A DNA stretch of 64,000 nt, taken from assembly GCA_037954235.1 (NCBI GenBank), contig JBBMOA010000017.1, forward strand, positions 18,476,527-18,540,526, in the 5' to 3' direction. The DNA is from Aulostomus chinensis (taxonomy: Eukaryota; Chordata; Actinopteri; Syngnathiformes; Aulostomidae). Shown here piece by piece: positions 1 through 12,379 of the stretch; position 1 is the first letter of the stretch, and every line of letters starts with the position of its first letter. Below the pieces are notes generated by a model. The model had not been told where the DNA came from. It did no database searches and worked only from the letters and a program-made list of their open reading frames with translations. The translations under genes and the position numbers were made by a program.

Positions 1-405
1 GAGTAATTCAGCTTTTGTGTCGCTCGATTGAGGGGGCAAACAGAAAGACAAGATTCTTGAGCGTTCAAGCCCCTTTCCATGGTTATGCACTCTTTAGATC
101 CCCCCACCAACACCACCACAACCTCCTTAACCACCAAATCCTACAGCTGACATCACTCTCGGGGAGGTAAACTTAACTATAACAGCTTCCCATGAAGTCA
201 AAACGCGTGGATATTTCCGCTGAATTTACATTTTCACTCAACTTTTTTTGAGGGGTAATTTTTTGCGATTGCGTAAAAATCACCGCGAAGGAGAAATATC
301 GCATCTCCTCAGTGGCTTTTTTTCTTCTTCTTTTTTTTTTTAACAGATCTCCATGACAACAATTTGCAATGGTGAAGAATTCGATACCAGGGCGCTTGGA
401 GGCTG
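1..405. other. Non-coding 5' flank of FAM181A
   Basis: No coding potential is seen. The stretch holds a T-rich run near 320-342 and otherwise unremarkable AT-rich sequence. It is distal upstream sequence of the FAM181A promoter. Confidence 0.5.
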
Positions 406-480
406 ATTGGGGTGCATTGTGAGGGGCCTGGGGTCGCTGATTGGTTCAAGGGAAGCACCATAACTACAAGGAGTTTATAT
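406..480 (+). promoter_or_regulatory. Probable FAM181A core promoter
   Basis: Two inverted CCAAT boxes (ATTGG) lie at 406-410 and 440-444, followed by a TATA-like TTTATAT at 474-480. This is the usual vertebrate spacing for a start site near 505, just ahead of the 5'-UTR exon that ends at 566. Seen in sequence; promoter activity is inferred. Confidence 0.45.
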
Positions 481-752
481 TCATTAAACTTGTTGAAGTA
501 CTCTTACTGCAGGCTGGAGCGAAGTCTGGACTGCGGCTGGTGGAGGACAGTCATCATCCTTCAGTGGTGAGTAGATATTTTATAATTCACTGACTGAAAT
601 GCATCATCATCATGAGTTTTAGCTCAGTTGAAGGATATTTTATGCGCAGAATTACGCGCTGCTTAAATGCGCTTTCTGATTTCTCCTCAGATCTTGGTCG
701 TGGACTACCTCATCTAACATGGACTGATAAAATAAAGCTGATTCTTTAAAAA

Positions 753-1511
753 ATGGCAAACGCTGACAGTGAGGTGAAAACTTTGCTCAATTTTGTAAAT
801 CTGGCATCCAGCGACATCAAGGCAGCCTTGGATAAGTCAGCTCCGTGCAGACGCTCCGTGGATCACAGGAAATATCTACAGAAACAACTGAAGCGTTTTT
901 CTCAGAAGTACTCCAGAGTCCCAAGATGTCACAGATCTGCTGAATACGGCTGCGCTAAACCGATGGGCACAGGTCATCAGAAGGTGGCTGAGAAGGCCGG
1001 TGCAGATGCGCAAAATGTGGAGAATGTGGGGAGCGCAGTGGAGCAGGTGCCTATGAGGAAACGCCAACTACCAGCCTCTTTCTGGGAGGAACCCAAATTG
1101 ACCCAGACTAAGAGGGAACACGCACATGTAGGACTAAAAAGGAGCCCTGTAGGAACAACGGAAAGTGGAGAAATTGAAAAGAGGAAAAGAAGTTATGATG
1201 ATGACGCAAAAGCTTCATTATCTGCATCCAGTCGACGAAGTTCTTCGGATAAAGAGACGCTGAAATTGGACCTGACCTCTCACCACTGCGTGAGTGTGTG
1301 CGGCTGCTGTCCATTCCAGTACCACGGACACCAGGTTCTCCACAGTCACATTGTTGTCCCCCATCCACCCCTGGGACTGTGGGGCAAGGCTGATACAGAG
1401 AGACCTGAGCATCATTACGGACCGAAAATTCACACACACGTTGTTGTTAAACCCATACCAACCAAACCCACCGTTCAGTCCCCAATCTTCAGTGTGTTCG
1501 GGCTCATTTAA
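753..1511 (+). CDS. fam181a: FAM181A, TEAD-binding family protein, 252 aa
   Basis: Single coding exon. The N-terminus (MANADSEVKTLLNFVNLASS, then a helical stretch ending near residue 60) is the family signature of FAM181A/B. Residues 99-114 read VPMRKRQLPASFWEEP, which resembles the TEAD-binding omega loop of YAP; FAM181 proteins are known TEAD interactors, so a nuclear co-regulator role is likely. A 5'-UTR intron runs from 567 (GTGAGT) to 690 (CTCCTCAG). The C-terminal third is His/Pro-rich and ends FSVFGLI. The neighbour ASB2 is also the neighbour of FAM181A in mammals, which favours FAM181A over FAM181B. Polyadenylation signals AATAAA occur at 1932-1937 and 2018-2023. Confidence 0.9.
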   Translation: MANADSEVKTLLNFVNLASSDIKAALDKSAPCRRSVDHRKYLQKQLKRFSQKYSRVPRCHRSAEYGCAKPMGTGHQKVAEKAGADAQNVENVGSAVEQVPMRKRQLPASFWEEPKLTQTKREHAHVGLKRSPVGTTESGEIEKRKRSYDDDAKASLSASSRRSSSDKETLKLDLTSHHCVSVCGCCPFQYHGHQVLHSHIVVPHPPLGLWGKADTERPEHHYGPKIHTHVVVKPIPTKPTVQSPIFSVFGLI

Positions 1512-1629
1512 TGAATGGAACAAACTGTGTAAATAAGACTAATTATTTTTTGTAATTTTGCATCCTACACAGCCAACTCTTGTTCTTCAAAATGAGACAA
1601 TTCCTGGAGCACTTATTGGAACATCCATC

Positions 1630-1674
<45 letters not shown>

Positions 1675-2147
1675 TCAATCTAAAAGACTAAATTGCACTG
1701 GCAGCATATATAACTTTATCACGTTCTCTTTCAGTCTGATGACACCACGTATCTGAAAATTGTCAGTAAGTTAAAAGTTTTCTATTTTTAGGTCTTCTGT
1801 TGCAAATGAAAGAACGCCTTCTGTTTTAGTTTCCTCTTTCAAATATGAGAATAGAATGTGGGACATAGATTGATTTTCTTCATCAAAGTAATGTTTGATA
1901 GCCATATTTGATACAATGACTTTCATTTCTAAATAAATGATTCAACATCCCTCAAGAATTCCTTTGGGCATAAGATAATTTTTACCTTCCAGCGAGGGTT
2001 TCTGTGGAAACATTCAGAATAAAGATATGTGTTGTCACATCACATGTCTTATAAATAGGTATATAGAGAATTTGCTTTGAAAGGGCCATTAACAGATACA
2101 TGCTAAAAAAAGATATGTCTATTCATGGCTCTGATGCCTATGTTACT
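1512..2147. other. FAM181A 3'UTR and convergent gap to ASB2
   Basis: FAM181A 3' UTR with an (ATT)n microsatellite at about 1636-1674 and two AATAAA signals (1932-1937, and 2018-2023 followed by a GT-rich stretch). The ASB2 stop codon on the other strand follows at 2148. No AATAAA for ASB2 was found on the minus strand here, so the two 3' ends may overlap. Confidence 0.6.
1636..1674. repeat. (ATT)n microsatellite
   Basis: Uninterrupted ATT trinucleotide run in the FAM181A 3' UTR. Confidence 0.95.
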
Positions 2148-5067
2148 TCAAGTCACGCAGAGGTGTCTGATCAGTCTGTCTGGCAGAGGTAGGCTTGTCA
2201 GACATCTCAGTCTTTGTGACCCAACCTGGGTCCGAATCCTTAGTTTGCAGAGGAACAGCAGTGGACGTGGTGACGCTAAAGAAGGGAAAAGAAGATTGGA
2301 TTGTCATTTTGCGTTCTTTCTTTGCAAAACACGCACAAAGATGTAAAAATGTAAGGGATTTGATGTTTCCCTTACATGACTTCCTGATAACGTCGCGCCA
2401 TTCTTCTCGGCTTTCAAGGAGTTCAGTGATTTTGCTGCACAGTTGAGCATGACCAACATACTCCAGCAGCAAGTCTACAATTGGTCCGGCCCATTTACAC
2501 ATCACTGGTGTTGAAATCCACTCGCAGAACTGAAAAGAACAATTTATGAAAAAAAAAGATGCATTATTTTACAGGAGACATCATGAAATTCATTGCCTTG
2601 CTCTTTTTGTTTTATTACCTGTGTTGCTTTATCTGATGCCTCAGTGCAATTGAAAGAAAATGTATTCTCATTATCTCCAGTATGGGATGCTGATGCCGGA
2701 TGAACGCCGCGTCCATACGTACATGTGAAACAGGAAAGGGCATCACAGCCACTGTCCAAGAGGCACTTAAGCAGAGGAAGGTTATCCATGGAAACTGCAA
2801 CAACAGCAGGGAATGTTAAGGAGTACGATGGGATTCTGGTGTTGACATCGGCCCCTCGCTGCAGCAGAAGGGAAACGGTGCTGACACAGCCCCGCTTCAC
2901 CGCCAACAGTAGAGGACTGACCGGGTCTAAGCTCATGCTTGCACCAGCGTTTACTAACACCTCTGTTGTTTCTGTACTGCCGTTGGCGACGGCAAAGCAG
3001 AGGGCTGTTGCACGTCGATCAGCATACAGCTTAGAGTGACGGGGGTCCAGCGTTGCATTGACATCTGCACCTGTCTTCAGTAGCACAGCTGCAACTGTGG
3101 GTCTGTTGTGTTCCGCTGCCAGGTGGAGGGGGCTGATCCAACTGTGGCGAAGCCTGGTGCGACTTGTCAAAGAGACGAGAAGGGACACGATCCTGATCAA
3201 GTGAGGGCGGACATGAAAAAGACAAACAAATAAGCAGTGTGACTGTTCTATTACAACCAAAACTGGTCACTGAAAAAATTAAGACAGGGGATCACACAGG
3301 AAATATAATAGGTCACACAACACGTTTAACACCAGAGTGTGAGGAATTTCTTTCATTCAAAATGGAAAATTATTGACGTTGAGTCTCTGTCACATGTATC
3401 TCCTGACTCACAGCATTTCAGTTGTCAACAGTACAGTGGCTGTTGTTTTAGGGGTCATGGGTTACTTGATAACACAAATCTTCCCTAACTTTGATCGTGG
3501 AGTTGTAACTTTAAATGCAGGGCTTTGATTTTAATTTCTAACTTTGATCCGTGACTTACTGCTGGCATACTACTACATGCCAAACCCTTTTATGCCTTAC
3601 AGTTCCCATTGTTTTAGGTTAAAGGTGAGGGCCGGGAGTCTATTGGATGTTGTGTGACATCACAGAACATCCCTGACAATCTCTGCCTTTGATCTCAGTC
3701 ATTCTACCTCTCATCTCAGTAAGCACAGGGCCTGAATTGTGTCTTTAATTCTACCATCGTTCATCTCAGACTGCTTTGATCACCACTTACAGCAGCAGAA
3801 CCTTGTGTCCTCTCAGACCCAAGACCCTCAAACTAGGCAAAGCTCTATTCTGAGGTGCCAGCAACCACATGCCAAGCTTGATGTCAATCAGATGAAAACT
3901 TATTCAGACAATCAAGTCACAATCATGCAGGGATTTCTTGTTTTACAGTGTGGTACTAACAGCTAACTGACAAGGCAGATATATTCACTCACTCATGGTG
4001 TCCATATTGGGCAGCAAAATGCAGAGGTAGCAATCCCGAGTCAGTGGGTTTGTTGGCATCTGCGTTCTTGGTCAACAGCACTGCTACGATGTCCTTGTGG
4101 CCGTTCTTACTGGCCTCATGCAGCGCAGTGACACCATCGCATGTCTGCATGTTCACGTCAGCACCTGCGAGAAACGTGGTTTTTCTTTACATCCTTGTAA
4201 AAGTGATCAGAGAAGTCAGAATAATAATATCAACAGTAACTGAGGAAAAGTACCTTTTCCAATGAGGTAACACAGCGCCTCGATGTGTCCCCGCTGAGCA
4301 GCTACACTGAGCGGTGTGACGCAGGTATTAGGGGTGTTGATCGTGGCCCCCCCTCTTATTAGTATCCCACAGATCTCAGAGTTGTTCCTGGCTACAGCCT
4401 CATGAAGAGCTGTCCAACCTTGGCTACACCGCTGGTTCACAGTGGCCCCAAAGGAGAGAAGAAGGTTCACCAATTCTACTTTCTCCAACTCGCAGGCTGC
4501 AAAGCCACATAAGACATATTCATTTCTAACCAATCATTTCATTTTAGCTGAACCGTTGTGCTGTGACGTCTAATCCTGTACCTTTATACAAAGGGGTTTC
4601 TTTGTTCTTGCTGCTGATGTCGGGGTCAGCGCCTGCTTCCAGAAGGCATCGCACACATGACAAGTGTTCACAAGACACAGCAAGTAGCAAGGCCGTCTGT
4701 TCCTGCAAGGTGCGCTTGTCTACTGCACCTGGATGAGCTGGAGATGAAAATATTAATGCCAACAAGCCCACTGACCTTTTTCTTTTGTTTTTTTAGAACA
4801 GGCACTCAATCTGAGTTTCAAATTTGTGCCATACACACCCCTCAGAAGGGTCTTCAGACACTCTGACTGTCCATAGAAAGCAGCGTCATGCAAAGGTATC
4901 CACCCATCTTTGTTCTCCTTCATCAGGCTGGGAGAAGAAGATGCAGCCAGAGCATTAACAGCCTCCACATCACCTCTCCTGATGGCAGACACCACCAGGT
5001 CAACAGCCCTGAAGGGAAGAAAACGGACCAAGTCAATGCAATAAAAAGCAATTTCATACAAGACAGT

Positions 5068-5117
<50 letters not shown>

Positions 5118-5265
5118 AACAAAAGACTCACCCCGGCTCTGACGTTACGTCTCCCTGACCGTCCCCTCTTCTCCTGTCGCCTTGCAGCCGCGACAGAACA
5201 TTACTACATTGACCTCCACCATTACGAAACTGCGATAAATATTCGGAATAGCTGAATTTCGTCAT
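2148..5265 (-). CDS. asb2: ASB2, ankyrin repeat and SOCS box protein 2, 573 aa
   Basis: Substrate receptor of a cullin-5/elongin B-C ubiquitin ligase; in mammals it targets filamins in blood and muscle cells. Eight coding exons (minus): 5132-5265, 4839-5008, 4582-4728, 4254-4496, 3993-4164, 2619-3192, 2376-2529, 2148-2275. Total is 1722 nt, in frame. The start MTKFSYSEYLSQF matches the long ASB2 isoform, which carries an N-terminal ubiquitin-interacting segment. About a dozen ankyrin repeats fill residues 45-460. The last exon encodes the SOCS box: BC box PRPLLFLCKLRIR, then the Cul5 box LPLPDRLIRHL, at about residues 533-573. That exon is in another frame from the read-through of exon 7, so it is easily missed. 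Intron 5 (3193-3992) holds nothing recognisable. FAM181A is the expected syntenic neighbour. Confidence 0.93.
5069..5116. repeat. (AC)n microsatellite in ASB2 intron 1
   Basis: CA/TG run ending 15 bp from the ASB2 exon 1 splice donor (GTGAGT, read at 5131-5126 on the minus strand). It is length-variable sequence very close to a splice site. Confidence 0.95.
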
Positions 5266-8200
5266 TACTGTCGGTAGATTTGACAGTAATGTGTTTTCTT
5301 GGCGCGGCGCAGGGCGGAGCAGAGGACAGCGGCGAGCAGGGGCTCAGCTGTGCGCTCTCGGATTATTTTGGGACCTCATTGTCAGGCAGCTGGGTGACGG
5401 GTTTATCCATATATGTCAAGAGAGTCGGACATCCAGAGATAAGGCAAACAGCAGCGGAGATAATGCAGACACACTATTCACCAGCCACTTTTATGATTAG
5501 AAATACTTCACTAGGATTGAGTCAATCTTGAATCTATTTATCTGAGTCTGTTACACCCTGACCTCGGGCGCCGTGGAAAAACACCGGACAGTACAATCCC
5601 AAGGAATATTAATGCCGGGCTGATGTATTACTGTACCTAAAGTGTTGTGAATTACTGGCAAGAGAGGCTCTAGATTTTATAAATAGGCCTATGAGTCATG
5701 TGACTAACTTCCTAAAGTTATTTATTGGTATTTTAGAGACAATATTATCACAAGAGAAACAGTAAATGATGTCCTCTTCAGGAAAACACAATTAAGATAT
5801 AATTTGTTGCCATGGTGTAATTAATTAGCCACAATGTATGAATTGTTCTCTCACTTCGATTAAATTGTGGGAACACGTGATGACCAAAAACGAATCAAAC
5901 TGAGGTAGCAAGTTCTATCTGATGACTGCATTTTTTCCTGGACCACTCCAGAACTCTGTATATGCTAGAACATTTACTAAAGTTTAACGTGCTATCAGTA
6001 ATGTTGCCCAATATTTCAGACTTGTTTTTTTGAAACGACCATGTCATGATGACATAGCTTTTTCATAATCCAGTGGCTTAAAATGTGTCCATCTATTTAA
6101 AAACAGAACATTGTCGGAGTTCTGAATGGAACCACAGTTGTAGTTCTCCCTTTGACCTGCATTTGACAGTCTTGTGATCCAAGCCACCTAAGGCAGTATT
6201 TATTATTAGCTATAGAAGGAATGCATGTCATGGCAGTGTTAGAATTTAGCTTGAATGCAGTGAAAACATTTTAAATCCATCTATATTGCCAAAGAGCTGT
6301 TTTGCAACTGACCATAATAGAGGCGTTCTACCCGAACCCTTCTGGATGATGTTTTTTTTGGTTGAATGCTAAGTTAACCTTCACCTATTATACAATATAA
6401 TATGTGGCGAAACAAGTTGGACAAGAAGAATTAAAGTGTTATCAAAGCAGCAAGCGTGCTGAGCTAAAATCAGACAAACTGCTATCAGGACTGCTAATGT
6501 CAGCTTCTTTTTAATTAAGCTGATGAGGCACTTCTTCAGATTAAGTGGGTGTTGATGTTGTAATTCATTTCAGTGGCTGTGCTGAGTCCAGTTGAATTTA
6601 ATGTGATGATTAGATAATTGTTTTACTCCGAGTTTTGCCGTTTCCTCCAAGATGTTAAGAAAGTAGGCAGAAGTGTGTTTTTCTGCTCAGCTGCCAGTCA
6701 GTTTGACTGGAGGGACACGTCCTGAGGGGGAGTAACATCAGTGCATACTCTTAAGTTCAAGTTCAAGTTGCCTTCATTGTTCGTTTCATCATTTACTGGG
6801 AGTAAAACACGAACTTTTCTCTCTGTGACATGTCATCATGTCTTCTGGCGGAGGCTGTCGTGCATAATAGTCATCGCCTCCCCTCTATTACAGATGCATT
6901 TGATTTTGACATGCATAACCTAAACCCGGCCCCCTGTTTTCCTCCTTGGAGTTTATCAAAAGAACATACCAACTATTATGGAAAAACACATTCGTCATCA
7001 TCCCCAGGGCTAGACAGGAAGCTATAGATACCCCTCTATCTTCAGAGTGTGCATTCGGGAGCCGAGACCCTCGAAGAGTGCTGAGCTGAGCTGAGCTGAG
7101 CTGGCTAGTTAGCTTAGCAAAATGAATGGTAGTGGATGGGATGTGTAGCGTAGCTATGACAATAGCCATTACACACACTTTTCTCAAACTTTCTTTTTTC
7201 TGCTTAAGAGAACTAGGGCTTTATATAACATTTATTATGAAATAACAATTTCTAATTGTGAGACAGTGGAATGTTAGAGTCAGGTACATGGGCGGAACTA
7301 CTTTCCTGACTGGGCGCTGTGATTTTGATGCGGCGCCTCAAGGACGATGAAAATATCTTGACAAAAACCAAGATCCTGAATACAATCTTTTTGAATCAGA
7401 ATACAAAGAGGAACAACTACATGTTTTTTAAGCCGAGCGGGCAAAACAGTGGTATGCTAACTTGCCCAGTCACTACCATTCATTGTGCTCTGCTCACTAG
7501 TGGTCAGCCAGTCTCAGCACCCTAATGCACACACAGAGGAGAGAGAGGTATCCATTTTCCTTTCTGGCTCTGAGGAAGATGGCAAAATATCTCTCGGACA
7601 GTTGGCTTGTTCCTTTAAGCCCGGATTAACCACGTCAAAGGAACAGCCATCCACATATATAAATCAATCTCTAGATGGAAAACATCATGTGCATGAATTT
7701 TTCGCAGTAATTCCTTGTAATCCTCACCTGAGCAGGTTCACTGTGGTGTCACCTGACGATGGAAGAGTTAAGGATTCTTTAACATCCGCGTTCAGTCTCT
7801 GGTAAAGAGACCTGGATCTGCTGACTGAGAACATCATGGGAGGAGAGCTGTTGTCCGGTCCAGACTTTGACACTCAACAGAGCGCTTTGATGTTCCTGGA
7901 GCACCAGTGATGCAGCTGATGATCCACATCAGAACATTTGAGAACGGAGGCCCCTAAATCAAAAGATAAGGTCAAAAAAAAAAAAAGAAAGGCCAAGCTA
8001 ATTTGAAAGCGCTAAAATCAGCTCTGGCAAACACAAGAGAGCAGCAGCTCAGGCAGTGAGATAGATGCCTTTTAAGGGCATGTTGAAATGTGTTTGGTTC
8101 CTCTTGATTCTGCTGCTCCAGAGGCAACGCTGGCATGAGCTTATGTGTTTTTGAAGTTATATGAGTTACAAAGACTTGATAATGAATGACGATGTGATGA

Positions 8201-9670
8201 AATGTTACGCTTTTCAGTCAATTCACTCAGCAACGGCTCATGATTAAATATGTGTATCCAACACGTTTAAACATGCAGAAAAATGGGTGACATGAACACA
8301 TTCACAGCCAAAAGGTCTAGAACTCACACAGAACAAAATTTCAGACTCACCTACTCTCCAACTCCCCAGAGTTCCTAATCATCATTCAGAGAATTGCTGA
8401 ATGTTTTGATGTCCCACAAAGAAAACAGAGAAGCAGTCTAGAACTCCTCTGATGTGTCAGCCCTCGCTGTGACACGGTCAAGTGTCAAAATGCGCTAGAC
8501 AGTTTTGTCTCACCATCACGTTAAGAGGTGAAAAATACTTCCTGCGTTCAAACTGAAAGCAGCCACAAACAAGTCAATCAGCATATCTATTTACAGCTGG
8601 AGGAAGTAGACTTGCTCAAAAAGCATCTCCAAACATCTTTACATGTTTGGTCATCAAGCAGGAACTTTGGTGGGAACTGTGTCACTCTTTGATTCTGGGC
8701 AACTCTGCAAAGTCTATTGTTGTGCATGTTCATCGAACCGTCTCAGGAAATGAAGGTGTTAATATCAACTGAGCAGGTAAATACGGCCAAATAACCGAAG
8801 AAACGCGCAGTGTGCGAAACAGATAGGTGACGAATTAATGGAAAAAGCTGAATAAAAGAGTGGAGTTATAGAATGACAATGCCTCCATCCAGAGGGAAGG
8901 TGGAGTCACTGAAGATGTTGGGCTTAAAACAATGATCAGGTTTCAGTTGAAATATCCACGCAAGCAAGCCACAAACAGGAAAGAAACAAATGAAACAAAA
9001 AGACAAACAAACTCTGATTGGCTTCAAATTTAATAACTGAATTTTTTTTTTTCCAGTCAATCATTTTAAAATATTGCCACTGAATGAAAATATCAATTGA
9101 TCAAGAAAATATTCATCAGACTGATGGATGAACCCCAATCCTGACAGAAGAAATAAACCCTGATAGAAGAAATAAGTTCTCTGGTCTTTTGCTCAATGAC
9201 TGAACCCAAAAGTACAGAGGATCTGGGAATTAGTGTTGTTATGAATCACTCTTATGGCACGTAGAAAGAACCTTTAAACCTGCTGTTTTTGTTTCATTTT
9301 TAATAAAACATAGCCTATTAATGCACTATAAATAACTATTCATAATATAACGCGGGTGTTTTAGGTGTCACGTATTACGGCAGGCTTGCTTCGAGGGAAT
9401 GAGACCAGAGTGGGCGCTCTTACCCTTCTCCCTCTCTCGGATGGTTCTTATTTTCATGCCAGTCAGTAAAACAGCAACGCCTCCCTGGCCGTTGCCATGA
9501 CAACGAAGAAACGATCCCGGCACATTCCCAGTTGTCTCGCGGGGGTCTCCAGGCAACCGCGACACAAATCCAGGAAAACATCCGGAACGATCCTTGATCG
9601 CCCGAACGTGGAATAACTGCATGACTTGTTTACTCATCAGGCTTCGAGAACAATCGATAATTAGCAGAAC
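5266..9670. other. Intergenic spacer between divergent ASB2 and CCDC197
   Basis: About 4.4 kb without a supportable gene. It contains the ASB2 5' flank, a MITE-like element (6956-7618), a short GAGCT tandem (about 7080-7103) and scattered low-complexity sequence. The short open frames have no family resemblance and no conserved splice structure. Confidence 0.6.
6956..7618. mobile_element. MITE-like element with ~200 bp terminal inverted repeats
   Basis: The left arm (about 6956-7160) and the reverse complement of the right arm (about 7440-7618) align through most of their length at roughly 70-80 % by eye. Shared blocks include CACTACCATTCATT (rc near 7125-7138; direct near 7470-7483) and AATGCACAC (rc near 7050; direct near 7524). 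The outer ends are TCAAAAGAACATACCAA and, inverted, TTAAAGGAACAAGCCAA. The layout and end sequence resemble a widespread teleost non-autonomous DNA transposon family whose tips begin TTAAAGGAA. The interior (about 280 bp) has no coding capacity. Percent identity was not computed. Confidence 0.7.
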
Positions 9671-11928
9671 ATGATGACCTCCTCCCTGCCTGCCCTCGAG
9701 AACAGCGACCCCCGGCTGAAGCTCACGCTGGAAAATAGGATGAGAAACATTTTTGTAACACAGCCTGACGACACCAGGTACAGTCGGCCTTCATCATCAT
9801 CATCATCATCATCCTCTCTGATCATTTATAAAAGTTCTGGCTGCATTCGAGAGGTGCTGATGATCGTTTCTCCCTAGAAACACAGAGGACAATGTCAACC
9901 ACGTCCCAGTTGTAACAGAGGTGAGGCTCTGTAGACTTTGTTCATGAAGTTACCTCATTTCACGGCATTAATGAATTAAAAACATATACATTTGTCTGAA
10001 AATGTTTGTGCAATTTAATGAGTTTATGCCGCTTTCATTCCTGTGATGCAAAAACATTCGGTGAATTTGTAAAATCCCTCGTTATTTTTCTTCTTTCTTC
10101 GCTGACATTTTGTGCCGAGCATCAATCTGATTTTACAGTTCTTCATGCAATGAATAAAGAAGAAATGAAGCATTTTCCTCATCAGTAAATTGGTGCTCTG
10201 CTGGTCCTGACACTTTCTGTCACCTGCGCTTTGACAAACTGAGGTGAAATGTAATGGAAGCACCTCACCAAAAAAGACATTTTTACTGTCACAAAAACGT
10301 TTGGTCCAATTGTACAAACAGTTTGTGCATCCCTTTTGGGAAGTATCTCCAAAGTCTTGCAGTGGAGTGCTTCTTCAAGCTATTTTAGCGCTTGTAAAAA
10401 GTGTCTTGCACCTTCATATTTTGCTTTTCGATGTAGCCTTCTAGCAGAGTTCTGGAGGCAGGAGTGAACACCTTGCAGAGAACGCTGGTTCTGAAGAAAC
10501 AAGCTGAGCTGGAGGAGTTGAAGAAACTACGTGCGCTTAAGAGAGAGGAATTTAAGAGCTGTGTGGAGGCTCTGGCTCTGAGAAGATCAGACCTGGAACT
10601 CAAACAGCGGCAGGTATGTTCCACACAGCGACCTCAGCAAACTAATAATGGCGTTACCTGACTTGTGTGTAATACAGATTTTGGATTCGTTTCCTTTTCT
10701 TCCATGCAGACTAAAGAGAAGGCAATGAAATTTGAAAAGTTTATGAGTGAAAACGAAATGAAGCGACGTCGAGCTCTGAAGAAGTACGAGGCAGCGCAGG
10801 AGCAGAACGTTCTGAAGCAGAAAGAGATAGAAGATCTGACCAAACAGCTGCAGCACCTTCAAGCCAGGTGAGCAGTTTCCACCTTGACCAGCGCATCATG
10901 ATGATCCTCAACAAACGACTCTGCATATCTCACCTCACAGGAAGCAGGTTTTAAAGGAGCGAATGTCAAAATATAAAATCTATGAGGACTACTTGATGAA
11001 AACGCTGGACTACCTCCCTAGCGGTAAGCTCACGTCTGACTTCAGATGTTTAAACTGGGTTTTTTTGTTTTTTTTTTCTTTTTCTATTTTTACGCACTAC
11101 CTGTAAATTGTTCTCAGCTTTCCTCGAGAGTGGCTCGGAATCTTTGGTCATGCCCATCATTCAGCGCCATGAGACCCTGTCCATCACCCACCAGGAGCTG
11201 CTGCAGCGTCTGGGCCACCTGGAAGAAGAGGTGGAACGGAGCCAGCGACAACTCCAGACCATGAAGCAGGGGCACAGCATTAAAAAACTGGTCAGACTTG
11301 CCTGGAAAGATATTTCCCGCTTGGTTGAGAGTGTTTGAACCTATTACCTGGAGTTTGTTCGTCTGTTGCAGATGGCCAATAAGGAACTTTATGAACTCCA
11401 GAGTGAGTTAGAGAGTCTTAAAGAGAAGAGCAAGCAGGCAGAGGTTAACCTGCTGACAGAGCAAGAGCAGTCCAGAGAGAAGGTTCGGAAAAAGCTCACG
11501 TTAAAACTGTTGGAAGGTAGAACTCCGGTCAAACATGCTGTTTTCTCTCAGGTTGAACAAATGGGAAGCTTATTCATGTCCATCAACAACCTCGCAGAGC
11601 AGTGTTACCTACAATCCTACGGACCTCTGGAAGACATGAACGTACTGACGATGATGGACATGGTGAAGGTATTTAACGGAGAAAATGGTGGATTTGTATT
11701 TCGTTTTCCCAAATTCTTCACCGAACAAGTGTTTGATTTCAGGAGTACATTCTTGACAAGGCAGACACGGAGAGGAGAGCCAGGAGGCTGATGGAGTCTG
11801 GATCTGCCATGACCAGCAGAACGGCTTTGACTGACAAGAGAGAGAGAGAGTCCATGAAAAGCCTCAGTCATAAAGCTCTCATCAAAAGTCCCAGCAAAGT
11901 CAGTAGGAGAAGTGAAACATTTAGTTGA
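9671..11928 (+). CDS. ccdc197: CCDC197, CCDC42/CFAP73-like coiled-coil protein, 384 aa
   Basis: Nine exons: 9671-9777, 9878-9920, 10437-10613, 10710-10867, 10941-11023, 11118-11290, 11372-11482, 11552-11668, 11743-11928; 1155 nt, in frame. The exon 3 acceptor is the AG at 10435-10436 (TTCGATGTAG), giving PSSRVLEAG; the nearer AG at 10446-10447 would break the frame. The protein is almost wholly helical coiled coil, rich in E, K, Q and L, and follows the DUF4200 pattern of CCDC42 and CFAP73 (RVLE start block, KFEKFM, ARKQVLKERMSKYKIYEDYL). That family belongs to sperm and axonemal structures, so a ciliary role is inferred. The gene lies between ASB2 and OTUB2, as CCDC197 does in mammals, and this supports the name. 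A polyadenylation signal AATAAA is at 12183-12188. Confidence 0.82.
9791..9812. repeat. (TCA)n microsatellite
   Basis: Short TCA run in intron 1 of CCDC197, directly after the exon 1 donor. Confidence 0.9.
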
Positions 11929-12346
11929 CGTGGACATTTTACAGCAAATTCGACAAAGATATCATAACACGACACTTGCGCTAGCAAGGTGAGGAACATG
12001 AGAGTTTCACAAGAAGATGATTGGGAAATGCTCTTGTGTTCAAAAGTGTTCATGTAAAATTATGTGCACAAAGGGTGGACTTAGACACAGTAAAATATTG
12101 AGGAATAATAAATGATAAAATGTTGATTTACTGTGTAAATATTTCACATTCCAATGTTATTTCAGTTCCATTTTAGAATTCAAATAAAAGGTCACATTCT
12201 GAATCATCAAAGCTATAGCGCGTGATTATTTAACATTTACAGATTGCACATCTTAAAAATATGCTTTTTTTTGTCTATATAAAAATATTGTGAAGTTTTT
12301 GCATGGGACAGAATGTTGCCCCCATTCACATTTCTGTTCATCCATC

Positions 12347-12379
<33 letters not shown>

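Noticed and set aside
1108..1523. Minus-strand open frames opposite FAM181A
   Set aside because: Shadows of the FAM181A coding exon; no independent signals.
2140..2510. ASB2 lacking a SOCS box because the exon 7 read-through tail is unrelated
   Set aside because: A donor at 2375 (GTAAGG) and an acceptor ending at 2276 join to an exon with a clear BC box and Cul5 box.
10437..10450. Apparent frameshift between CCDC197 exons 2 and 3
   Set aside because: It arises only if the AG at 10446-10447 is used; the AG at 10435-10436 restores the frame for the whole gene.
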